Assembly: GCF_029541745.1 (NCBI RefSeq)
Contig: NZ_CP089746.1
Coordinates: 7,387,559 to 7,451,558, forward strand
DNA: 64,000 nt
Source: Streptomyces sp. LX-29
GTDB lineage: Bacteria > Actinomycetota > Actinomycetes > Streptomycetales > Streptomycetaceae
Direction of reading: 5' to 3'
Shown here: piece after piece, positions 50,715 through 62,600 of the stretch
How positions within the stretch are numbered: the stretch's first letter is position 1
Layout: the number at the start of each line of letters is the position of its first letter
Translations under genes and position numbers: made by a program
Notes under the pieces: generated by a model
Told to the model about the DNA's origin: nothing
The model's database searches: none
The model's input: the letters and a program-made list of their open reading frames with translations, nothing else

Positions 50715-51213
50715 GCCGCCCGGCGCCCGCCCGCCGAGCCGAGGCGCTGTCAGGTCGCCGCGTACGCTGGGGACCTGACGGTGACCGGTCGAATTCCAGT
50801 CGGCCGGGAGAGGTACACTGCCGAAACGCACGTGCAAAGTGCTGAAGTTATTGTTGGTCGCGGGGGTGGCGACAGCACGACGCGGGGGAGATTCACGCAT
50901 GCCAGACCGGCACGACCTCATTGCCATGGGGCAATCACGGGGAGCCGAGCCAGCGACGCTGCTCATGCGGACACGGAGTTCCGGCGCGGTCATCAGCGCC
51001 TCGCAACTTACCCATCACACCTGTCCGAATTCTTCGGCGGGGGCATTCGCTCGGCACTGAGTGGTGCCGGCATAGACATTCCCTGACAGGCGCCGGCCTG
51101 CCGCGAGAACTGCCGCGGCACGCCATCACACACACATCCATGGGCTGGTGCGCCCATTGCCGGGAACGAACCCCGGCGTGTGCTGTCAACGAGGCGAGGA
51201 AAAGGAATCCAAG
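50715..51213. other. Gene-free region upstream of the PKS gene
   Basis: About 500 bp without a supported gene; short frames here have no ribosome site or recognisable motif. It probably contains the PKS promoter and a long leader. The ribosome site AAAGGA is 7 nt before the GTG at 51214. Confidence 0.45.
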
Positions 51214-53690
51214 GTGCGTGCAGAGCTGATCCAGCCGTTGCCCGAACTGCTGCGTGCCCACGCCGAACAGCGAGGCGACCAGATCGCTTTCGCTGACGAG
51301 CGGCGCAGCGTGAGCTACCGGGAGCTGGAGCGGCGTACCGCTCGCCTCGGGGGACACCTGGCCGGGCTGGGTCTGCGGCGCGGCGACCGCGCGGTGATCC
51401 TCCTCAACAACAGCGTGGAGGTGATCGAGAGCTATCTCGCCGTCACCCGGGCGGCCTGCGTCGGCGTGCCGGTCAACCCCCAGTCGGCCGACGGCGAAGT
51501 CGCCCACGTACTCGACGACAGCGGCGCCCGCGTCGTCATCGCCGACACCGCCCACCTGGAACAGGTCACCCGCATCCTGGCCGACGGACGCGAACGGGTG
51601 CGAGTCGTGGTCGTCGGCGAGGACGACCCGGCGGCCGGGCACGCCTCCTTCGAGGCGATGGCCGCCTCCGAGCCGGCCCAGCCGGCCCGGGACGACCTCG
51701 GACTCGACGAGGTCGCCTGGATGCTCTACACCTCCGGGACGACCGGGCGGCCGAAGGGCGTGCTGTCCACCCAGCGCAGTTGCCTGTGGTCGGTCGCCGC
51801 CTGCTACGCCCCGGTGCTGGGCCTCTCGGAACGGGACCGGGTGCTCTGGCCGCTGCCCCTCTTCCACAGCCTCGCCCACATCCTCTGCGTCATCGGCGTC
51901 ACCGCGACCGGAGCCACCGCCCGGATCATGGGCGGCTTCGTGGCCGAGGACGTCCTGAGGCTGATGCGAGCCGAATCGTTCACCCTGCTGGTGGGTGTGC
52001 CGACCATGTACCACCACATGGTGCTCGCCGCCGACCAGGAGCCCCTGGACACCACCGAGCTGCGCGCCTGCATGGTGGCCGGAGCGGTGACCGCGCCCTC
52101 ACTGGCCCGCTCCTTCGAGGACACCTTCGGCCTGCCCCTGCTGGACGCCTACGGCAGCACCGAGACCTGCGGCCTGATCACCATCAACCCGCCCGGTGGG
52201 AAGCGGGTCACCGGCTCCTGTGGGCAGCCGGTGCCCGGCCTCGGAGTGCGTCTGGTCGACCCGGAGACCGGCCAGGACGTGCCGGCCGGCGCGGAGGGCG
52301 AGGTGTGGGTCAGCGGACCGAGCCTGATGGCCGGTTACCACAACCAGCCCGAGGCCACCGCCACGGCACTGCACGACGGCTGGTACCGCACCGGAGACCT
52401 CGCACGGCGCGACGACGACGACTACTTCACCATCAGCGGCCGCATCAAGGAACTCATCATCCGCGGCGGCGAGAACATCCACCCCGCCGAGGTCGAGGAA
52501 GCGCTGCGCGCCGCCCCCGGCATCGCTGACGCGGCGGTGACCGGCAAGCCCCACGACACCCTGGGCGAAGTCCCGATCGCCTACCTGATCCTGGACGAGC
52601 CCGGCGCGTTCGACCGCGAGCAGGTCCTCGCGGTCTGCCGGGAACGACTGGCGAACTACAAGCTGCCCGCGGAGCTGTACGAGGTCGACGCGATCCCGCG
52701 GACCGGCTCCGGCAAGATCATCCGTCATCTCCTGGCCGAACGGCCCGCCCAGCTCCTCGCGCTCGGCGACACCTCCCACGAGTCACTCTTCCGGCTCGAC
52801 TGGACCGAGGTGACCGGTTCCGCCGACGGGACGGCCGCCACCGGCGCCGCCGACGACGCCGCGCACGCGACCACCGGCTGGGCACAGATCGGCCCGGACG
52901 CGCTCGTGCCGGACGCTCAGACGTACCCGGACCTCGCCGCGCTCGGCGCCGCCATCGACTCCGGCACGCCCACCCCCGGCTTCGTCGCCATCCCGCACCG
53001 GCACATCGCTCCGGCGGACGCCCCCGCGACCGACACCCCGCAGGCCCGCACGACCGGCGACGAGTCGCTGGACCGGCTCCGCGGATGGCTCGCCGACCCG
53101 CGACTCGCCTCCTCCCACCTGGTCATCGTCACCCAGGGGGCAGTCTCCGCCGCTCCCGGCGAGGACGGACCCGACCCGGCCGAGGCCGACCTGGTGAGCC
53201 TCCTGCGCACCGTCCAGGAGGCGCACCCCGACCGGCTGACCCTGCTCGACCTCGACGATGACGAAGCGTCACGGGCACTCATCACCACCGCCACCACCTG
53301 GCGAGAACCGCAGCTCGCGATACGCGCCGGCACCGCCTATGCCCCCCGGATGCGGCCCGTCCGCCACGCCGACCCGCAGCACGGGGACGGCGACGCCGTC
53401 CTGTCCGCGCTGCGCGACCGACTCGCCGGCATGTCCGATGCCGAACGGACACGCACCCTGCACGAGCTGGTCCGCGAGCAGGCGACGGCTGTCCACGGCG
53501 ACCTGGGCCAGGCCACCTTCGAGCCCCGCCGGAGCTTCCGGGAGCAGGGCTTCACCTCGCTGACCGGGGTGGAGCTGCGCAACCGCCTGGCGGCCGCCAC
53601 CGGGCTGCGTCTGCCGGCCACCCTCGTCTTCGACCACCCCACGCCGCAGGCCGTGGTCCGCTACCTGCAGGCGGAACTGCTGGAGAGCCA
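51214..53690 (+). other. PKS loading module: CoL - partial KR - ACP
   Basis: CoL (51214 to about 52750) has the AMP-binding loop 'LYTSGTTGRPKG', 'AYGSTETCG', 'GWYRTGD' and the catalytic Lys in 'PRTGSGKIIRHL', so it looks active. About 52780-53370 resembles only the structural N-terminal half of a KR ('LFRLDWTEV ... LASSHLVIVTQGAVS'); the NADPH loop and catalytic residues are absent. The ACP (about 53400-53680) has its phosphopantetheine Ser in 'GFTSLTGVELRNRL', with Thr where Asp is usual. Confidence 0.8.
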
Positions 53691-56600
53691 GGACGCCCTC
53701 GTCGGCCCGAGCCCGAGCGGCCCGCTCGCCGCCGCCGACGACCCGATCGCCATCGTGGGCATCGGCTGCCGCTACCCGGGCGGCATCGCCTCCCCCGAGG
53801 AACTGTGGCGCCTGGTGTCAGGCGGCAGCGACGCCATCTCCGCCTTCCCCACCGACCGTGGCTGGGACCTCGACGGGCTCTACCACCCGGACCCCGACCA
53901 CCCGGGCACCAGCTACGCCCGCGAGGGCGGATTCCTCTACGACGCTGCGGACTTCGACGCCGGGTTCTTCGGGATCTCGCCGCGCGAGGCGCTGGCGATG
54001 GACCCGCAGCAGCGGCTGCTCCTGGAAACGTCCTGGGAGGCGTTCGAGCGCGCGGGTATCGATCCGCTGTCGGTGCGCGGCAGCCGTACCGGCGTCTTCG
54101 CGGGCGTCATGTACCACGACTACGCCAGCCGCCTGAACGCCCTTCCCGAGGGCGTCGAGGGATACCTGGAAACCGGCAACGCGGGCAGTGTGGCCACCGG
54201 TCGGGTGGCCTACACGCTGGGGCTTGAGGGTCCGGCGGTGACGGTGGACACAGCGTGTTCGTCGTCGCTGGTGGCCCTGCACCTGGCGGCGCAGTCGCTG
54301 CGTCAGGGTGAGTGCTCGATGGCGCTGGTCGGTGGTGTGACCGTGCTGTCGACGCCGGACGTGTTCGTCGAGTTCAGCCGCCAGCGCGGTCTGGCGGGGG
54401 ACGGCCGCTGCAAGGCGTTCGCCGGTGCGGCGGACGGCACCGGCTGGGCCGAGGGTGCGGGCATGCTGCTCATCGAGCGGCTGTCCGACGCCCAGCGGAA
54501 CGGCCACCCCGTGCTGGCCGTCGTCCGGGGCAGCGCCATCAACCAGGACGGTGCCTCGAACGGCCTGACGGCGCCGAACGGCCCGTCCCAGCAGCGGGTG
54601 ATCCGCCAGGCACTCTCCAACGCCGGCCTCTCCACCCAGCAGGTGGACGCGGTCGAGGCGCACGGCACGGGCACCACGCTGGGTGACCCGATCGAGGCCC
54701 AGGCGCTGCTCGCGACATACGGCCAGAACCGCGCTGACGACCGTCCGTTGTGGCTGGGTTCGGTGAAGTCGAACCTGGGTCACACGCAGGCGGCGGCTGG
54801 TGTCGCCGGGATCATCAAGATGGTGATGGCGATGCGGCACGGTGTGCTGCCGCAGACCCTGCACGTCGACGAGCCCACGCCGCACGTCGCCTGGTCCGCC
54901 GGATCCGTCCAGCTGCTCACCGAGCAGGTGGCCTGGCCCGAGACCGACGAGCCCCGCCGGGCGGGCGTGTCAGCCTTCGGGGTCAGCGGCACCAACGCCC
55001 ACGTCATCCTCGAAGCCGCCCCGGCTCCCGAACAGCCCGAGGACGCGACCGACCTCACCGGTGACACCGATGCCGCCGTGGTCCCGTGGGTGCTCTCCGC
55101 CCGCGGCCCGGAGGCCCTGCGGGCGGCAGCGGAGCGCCTCATCCAGCTGGTGGAGAGCGCGACAGACGCATCGCCGACGGACATCGGCTACTCGCTGGCG
55201 ACCACCCGCGCCTCCCTGGAGCACCGTGCCGCCATCGTGGCCTCGGGCCGGGAGGAGTTCACGGCTGCTCTGACCGCTGTGGTCGCAGGCGACGCCACCG
55301 CCGGAGTCCTTCGCGGTCAGGCGAACGCGTCCGGCGGTGTGGTGTTCGTGTTCCCGGGTCAGGGTTCACAGTGGTTGGGGATGGCGGTGGAGCTGTTGGA
55401 GGCTTCGCCGGTGTTCGCTGCGCGGATGGCGGAGTGCGCTGATGCGCTTGAGCCGCTCACGGACTGGTCGCTGCTTGATGTGGTGCGGGATGAGTCGGGG
55501 GTGTGGCTGGAGCGGGTGGATGTGGTCCAGCCGGTGTTGTGGGCGGTGATGGTGTCGCTGGCCGCGGTGTGGGAGTCGCATGGTGTGGAGCCTGCCGCGG
55601 TGGTGGGTCATTCGCAGGGTGAGATCGCGGCCGCGGCTGTGGCGGGTGCGTTGACTCTGGAGGACGCTGCTCGGGTTGTGGCGTTGCGGAGCCGGTTGCT
55701 GCTGGATCTCAGTGGTGATGGTGGCATGTTGTCCGTCGCGTTGCCGGTGGAGCGGGTTGCTGAGCGGATCGGTGGGTTCGGGGACGCGGTGTCGGTGGCC
55801 GCGGTCAACGGTCCTGGCTCGGTGGTTGTTTCCGGTGAGCGTGTGGTGTTGTTGGAGCTTCAGGCTGGGTGGGAGGCTGAGGGTGTCCGGGCGCGGATGG
55901 TGCCGGTGGATTACGCCTCGCATTCGGCGCAGGTGGAGGAGATCGAGGGCCGTCTGCTGGAGGTCCTGGCTCCGATCCAGCCCCGCAACGCTCGTGTTCC
56001 GTTCTACTCTTCCGTGACCGGTGCCCGGATCGACACTTCGGGTCTGGATGCCGCGTACTGGTACCGGAATCTGCGGCAGACGGTGGAGTTCGCCAACGCC
56101 ACCGCGACCCTGCTGGATGAGGGTCATGGTGCGTTCATCGAGGCCAGTGCGCATCCTGTGTTGTTGATGGGTGTGCAGGAGACCGCGGATGCCGCGGATC
56201 GTGCGGTGGTGACGGTCGGTACGTTGCGTCGTGGTGAGGGTGGGCGGCAGCGGCTGTTCACGTCGCTGGCGGAGGCGTATACGCAGGGCGTCGAGGTGGA
56301 TTGGGCGTCGGTGTTCGCGGGTGTGGGGGCGCGTCGGGTGGATCTGCCGACGTATCCCTTCCAACGCCAGCGCTACTGGCTCGACGCTCCCGAAACCGAT
56401 CAGCAGCCCACCAACGGCCAGGCCACCAGTGCCGCCGAGACCACCTTCTGGGACGCGGTCGAGCGCGAGGATCTGGCGTCGCTGGCCTCGGCCCTGCGGG
56501 TCGGGGACGAGGACCCTTTCAGTGCGGTGCTGCCGGCGCTCTCGTCGTGGCGCCGTCAGCAGCGGGACGCGTCGACCGTGGAGCAGTGGCGATACCGGAT

Positions 56601-59600
56601 CGACTGGCGGCCGATGCCGGGTGCGCAGGCGCGTTCGCTGTCGGGCACCTGGATCGCGGTGCTGCCGTCGAGCGGCGGCGGTGAGCAGTGGGTCGCGGCG
56701 CTGGAGGAGCGCGGCAGCCGCCTGGTGCGCGTCCAGCTGGACGCGGCACCGGACCGCGCCTCGCTGGCCGACCAGTTGCGGGATGCCTGCGCCGCCGGCC
56801 CGGTCGCGGGCGTGCTGTCGCTGGCGGCCCTGGAGGACGGCGCCCATCCGCTCCATGCCGGCCTGCCCGGCGGCACGGCGGCCACCGTGGTCCTGGCGCA
56901 GGCCCTCGGAGACGCCGGGGTGGACGCCCCGCTGTGGCTGCTGACCGAGGGCGCGGTCGCCACCGGCCGCGCCGACGAGCTCACCGACGCGCAGCAGGCC
57001 CAGGTCTGGGGCCTCGGCCGGGTGATCTCCCTGGAGCACCCGGACCGCTGGGGCGGCCTGATCGACCTTCCGCAGGCCGCTGACGAGCGGGTCCTGGACC
57101 GGCTGTGCGGCGTGCTGACCGCCGCCGAGGACGAGGACCAGCTCGCCATCCGTCCGTCCGGCGTCCATGTGCGCCGGCTCGTCCGCGCGCCCCTCGCCGA
57201 CACCCCCGGCTCCCGCACCTGGGAACCGCGCGGAACGGTCCTGGTCACCGGCGCGACCGGCGGGCTGGGGCCGCACATCGCACGCTGGCTGGCCCGCAGT
57301 GGCGCCGAGCATCTGGTCCTGACCAGCCGACGAGGCCCCGAGGCCGCGGGCGCCACCGAGCTGGCCGACGAACTCGTCGCGCTCGGCATCCGGTTCAGCA
57401 TCGTCGCCTGCGACATGACCGACCGGAACGCCGTGGCCACACTGGCCGAGCGGCTTGCCGACGAGGGCACCCCGGTACGCGCCGTGATCCATGCGGCGGC
57501 CTACACCGAGCTGGCCGCACTCGCCGAGACGAACGTCGCCGACTTCGCCGCCGTGGTCGAGGCCAAGGCCCGAGGCGCGGAGTACCTGGACGAGATCTTC
57601 GGGTCCGAGGTCGACGCCTTCGTGCTCTTCTCCTCGATCTCGGGAGTCTGGGGCAGCGGCAACCACGCCGCCTACGCCGCCGCCAACGCCTATCTGGACG
57701 CGCTGGCCGAGCGCCGCCGTTCGCGGGGCCTGACGGCGACATCGGTGGCATGGGGCATCTGGGACAGCGGCGCCGACCGTGCCGAGGTCCTCCCCGAAGC
57801 ACTGCGCCGGCAGGGCCTGCCGTTCATCGAGCCGGAGCTGGCCTTCACCGCGCTGCAGCAGGTCCTCGACCACGACGAGACCTTCATCGCCGTGGCCGAC
57901 GTCGACTGGGAGCGCTTCGTCCCGGCCTTCACGATGGCGCGCCCGCGCCCGCTGCTCGACGGAGTGCCCGAGGCGCGCGCGGCCGTGGAATCCGCGGACC
58001 GCGCCGACCTGGCCGTGACCGCCGGAGCAGGCACCGGCACGGGTGACGCAGAGGCCGAGGGCAGCGCGCTGGTGCGGCAGCTCGCGGCACTGTCCGAGGC
58101 CGAACGCGACTCGGCCCTCGCCGAGCTGGTCAGCACCCACGCCGCCGCTGTGCTCGGCCACGCGTCCGCCGGCGCCGTGACGACCGACCGCGCCTTCCGT
58201 GACCTCGGCTTCGACTCGCTCACCGCGGTCGAGCTGCGCAACCGGCTGCAGACGGCGATCGGCGTCCGGCTCCCGGCGACCATGATCTTCGACCACCCGA
58301 CCCCGCAGGCGCTGGTCCGGTACCTCGCCGACACGCTCCTCGGCTCGGAAGCGGACCGCGCGGGCGCCGCACCGGCCCCCGTGCCGGCCGCGACGGTGGA
58401 CGACGAACCCATCGCGATCGTGGGCATGAGCTGCCGCTACCCGGGCGGCGTCAACTCGCCCGAGGAACTGTGGCAGCTGCTGGCCGCCGGTGGAGACGCG
58501 ATCTCGGCCTTCCCCGGAGATCGCGGCTGGGAGCTGGACGGATTCTTCGACCCGGACCCGGACCGACCCGGCAAGAGCTACGTCCGTGAGGGCGGATTCC
58601 TGCACCAGGCGGCGGACTTCGACGCCGGGTTCTTCGGGATCTCGCCGCGCGAGGCGCTGGCCATGGACCCGCAGCAGCGACTGCTCCTCGAAACCTCCTG
58701 GGAAGCGCTGGAGCGTGCGGGCGTCGACCCGCTGAGCCTGCGCGGAACCCAGGGCGGAGTCTTCGTCGGCGCGGCCGCGCAGCGCTACGGCGGCGACCCG
58801 AAGCACGCACCGGAGGGCGCGGAGGCGCACCTCGTCACCGGCACCGCCGCCAGCGTGCTCTCCGGCCGGGTGTCCTACACCCTGGGCCTGGAGGGTCCGG
58901 CGGTCACGGTCGACACCGCCTGCTCGTCCTCGCTGGTCGCCCTCCACTGGGCGGTGCAGGCCCTGCACCGGGGCGAGTGCACGGTGGCACTCGCCGGTGG
59001 CGTGGTGGTCATGCCCACCCTGGAGCCGTTCGCCGGATTCAGCCGCCAGCGCGCCCTCGCCGCCGACGGCCGCTGCAAGGCCTTCTCCGGCGCCGCGGAC
59101 GGAATGGGCCTGGCCGAAGGCGCCGGCATGCTGGTGCTGGAGCGGCTGTCCGACGCCCAGCGGAACGGCCACCAGGTGCTGGCCGTGGTCCGCGGTTCGG
59201 CGGTGAACCAGGATGGTGCGTCCAATGGTCTGACGGCGCCGAACGGTCCGTCGCAGCAGCGGGTGATCCACCAGGCGCTCTCCAACGCCCGACTGTCCCC
59301 CGCGCAGGTCGACGCGGTCGAGGCGCACGGCACCGGCACGGCGCTGGGTGACCCGATCGAGGCGCAGGCGCTGCTGGCGACGTATGGCCAGGGTCGTTCC
59401 GACGACCGTCCGCTGTGGCTGGGTTCGGTGAAGTCGAACATCGGCCACACCCAGTCGGCCGCCGGTGTGGCGGGCGTCATCAAGATGGTGATGGCGATGC
59501 GGCACGGTGTGCTGCCGCAGACCATCCACGTCGACGAGCCATCGCCGCATGTGGACTGGTCGGCGGGCGCTGTCGAGCTGCTGACCGAGCAGATCGCCTG

Positions 59601-62600
59601 GCCGGAGACCGGCCAGCCCCGCCGGGCCGGCGTGTCCTCCTTCGGAATCAGCGGCACCAATGCCCACGTCATCCTGGAGAGCGCCCCGGCCGTCGAGCCG
59701 GAGGCGCCCCAGGAGGACGTCCCCGTCATCGACGGTGTGGTGCCCTGGGTGCTGTCGGCACGCACCGGGACCGCACTGCGCGCCCAGGCCGGGCGGTTGA
59801 CCGCACTCATCGAGCGTGCGGATGACATGTCGCCGGTGGATGTCGGGTATTCGCTGGCGGTGTCGCGGTCCGCGTTGGAGCACCGTGCGGCGGTGGTGGC
59901 TTCGGATCGTGCGGAGTTCCTTGCGGCTCTGGAGGCGTTGGCTGCCGGTGAGGCCCCGGCGGGTACGGTCCAGGGCGTGGTGTCCGGCGGCAAGCTGGCC
60001 GTGTTGTTCACGGGTCAGGGTGCGCAGCGGCTCGGCATGGGTCGGGAACTGTATGAGCGGTTCCCGGTGTTCGGGGAGGCTTTCGATGCGGTCTGTGCGG
60101 AGCTGGACGTTCATGTGGAGCGGCCGCTGCGTGAGGTGATCTTCGCGTCTGAGGCCGATGTGCTGGACCAGACCGGTTTCACCCAGCCCGCGCTGTTCGC
60201 GGTTGAGGTGGCCCTGTTCCGGCTGGTGGAGTCGTGGGGGGTCCGCCCCGACTTCGTGGCCGGGCACTCCATTGGTGAGCTGTCTGCGGCGCATGTGGCG
60301 GGTGTGCTCTCGTTGGCGGATGCGGCGACCCTGGTGGCTGCTCGTGCCCGTCTGATGCAGGCTCTGCCGCAGGGTGGTGCGATGGTGTCCATCGCGGCCC
60401 CGGAGGCTGATGTCCGGTCGGCCCTCGATGGCGCCGCTGGTGTGTCGGTGGCTGCGGTCAACGGTCCCGCTTCCGTGGTGATCTCGGGTGACGCTGACGC
60501 TGTGGTGCGTATCGGTGAGGGCTTTGCCGCGCGTGGGGTGAAGACCAAGCGGTTGCGGGTCAGTCACGCGTTCCACTCGTCGCACATGGACGGGATGTTG
60601 GAGGAGTTCGCGGGGGTTGCGATGGGGTTGTCGTTTGCGGCTCCTCGCATCCCGGTGGTCTCCAATGTGACGGGTGAGATCGCGTCGGTTGAGGAGCTGT
60701 GCTCGGCGGAGTACTGGGTGCGGCATGTACGCGACGCTGTGCGTTTCGCCGATGGGATCCGTGCACTGGAGGCCCAGGGCGTGACCCGGTTCCTGGAACT
60801 GGGCCCGGACGGGACCCTCTCCGCGATGGCCCGCGACTGTCTGACCGAGGACAGCGAGGCCGTGCTCGTCCCGGCTCTGCGTCGTGACCGTTCCGAGGAG
60901 CAGACGCTGCTGGCGGCCCTCGGGCAGCTGTATGTGCATGGTGTCGCTGCCGACTGGGAGGCGGTCTTCGCTGGTACCGGCGCCCGCCGGGTCGACCTGC
61001 CCACCTACGCCTTCGAGCGTGAGCGGTACTGGATCGTGCCGGAAGAGACCGACCGGCAGTCCGCCGACGCGGCGGACTCCGCCTTCTGGGAGGTCGTGGA
61101 GCGCGAGGACCTCACCGCGCTGGCCTCCGCGCTCAAGGTGGACGATGAGGCCCCGCTCAGCAGCGTGCTGCCCGCGCTGTCTTCCTGGCGGCGGCAGCAT
61201 CGTGACCTGTCCGCTGTGGACGAGTGGCGTTACCGCGTCAGTTGGACCCCGCTCACCGGCACCGGTGCCTCGACGCTCTCCGGTACCTGGCTGGCCGTAC
61301 TGCCCTCCGGCGAGGCCGGCGACCCGTGGGTGACGGGGCTGGAGTCCCGCGGGGCTCACATCGTGCCGGTACGGGTCGATGAGTCCGCCGATCGTGGCGT
61401 TCTCGCCGATCAGTTGCGAGGCATCACGGACGCGCAGCCGGTCACCGGCGTGCTGTCGCTGCTGGGGCTGGGCGTCGAGGTTGAGGCCGAGGCGACCCAC
61501 TTCGCGCTTCCGGCGGCCACCGCGGCAACGGTGCTGCTGACGCAGGCTCTGGGCGACGCCCGTGTTCAGGCCCCGTTGTGGCTGCTCACCGCGGGTGCCG
61601 TGACCACCGGTCCCGCCGATCGGCTCACCCGCCCCGCTGCGGCTCAGCTCTGGGGGCTGGGCCAGGTGATCGCGCTGGAGCACCCCGACCGCTGGGGCGG
61701 ACTGATCGACCTGCCGCAGGCGGCCGACGAACGTACCCTCGACCAGTTGTGCGGGGCGCTCACGGCGAGCAGCGGGGAAGACCAGCTTGCCGTCCGCGCC
61801 TCGGGCGTCCACGCCCGTCGGCTGGTGAGGGCACGTAACACCGGCACCGCGTCCCGCCCCTGGGCGCCGAGCGGCACGGTCCTGGTGACCGGTGGCACGG
61901 GCGCCCTGGGCGCGCATGTGGCGCGCTGGCTGGCCGGTGCGGGCGCAGAGCATCTGCTGCTGCTGAGTCGGCGCGGCTCGGACGCTCCGGGCGCTCGGGC
62001 GCTGCGGGACGAGCTGACGGACCTGGGCGCACAGGTGACCGTCGTGGCCTGCGACGTCGCCGACCGCGACGCGCTCGCCGGGGTGCTGGCGGCCGTTCCG
62101 GCCGAATACCCGCTGACCGCGGTGGTGCACACGGCCGGTGTGCTGGACGACGGAATCCTTGACGCGCTCACCGGGGAGCGGATCGAGGCGGTGCTACGGC
62201 CGAAGGCCGAGGCAGCCCTCCACCTGCATGAACTCACCCACGAGCTGAACCTGTCGGCGTTCGTGCTGTTCTCCTCGTTCTCCGGCGTCGCGGGCAGCGC
62301 CGGGCAGGGCAACTACGCGGCGGCCAACGCGTTCCTGGACGCGCTGGCCCAGCACCGGCGGCAGAACGGCCTCACGGCCACCTCCATCGCCTGGGGCGCC
62401 TGGGCGGACGGCGGCATGGCCGCCGACGGACGGGCGGTCGAGGAGCGGCTGTCGCGCAACGGTGTCTCCGCGATGGCCCCCGAGCTCGCCTTGACCGCCC
62501 TGCGGCAGGCGCTCGACCACGACGAGACGGCGATCGCTGTCGCCGACCTGAACTGGGACGTCTTCACCACCACGCTCGCCACCACCACCCGCCCCGGCTC

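Noticed and set aside
50781..51229. Short frames upstream of the PKS as a regulator or small gene
   Set aside because: Several overlapping frames without ribosome sites, motifs or consistent codon bias.
55366..62130. 2,254-codon open frame on the minus strand
   Set aside because: It lies antisense to the PKS, and its translation is Arg/Gln/Gly/His-rich without domains. Long antisense frames are expected in high-GC coding DNA.
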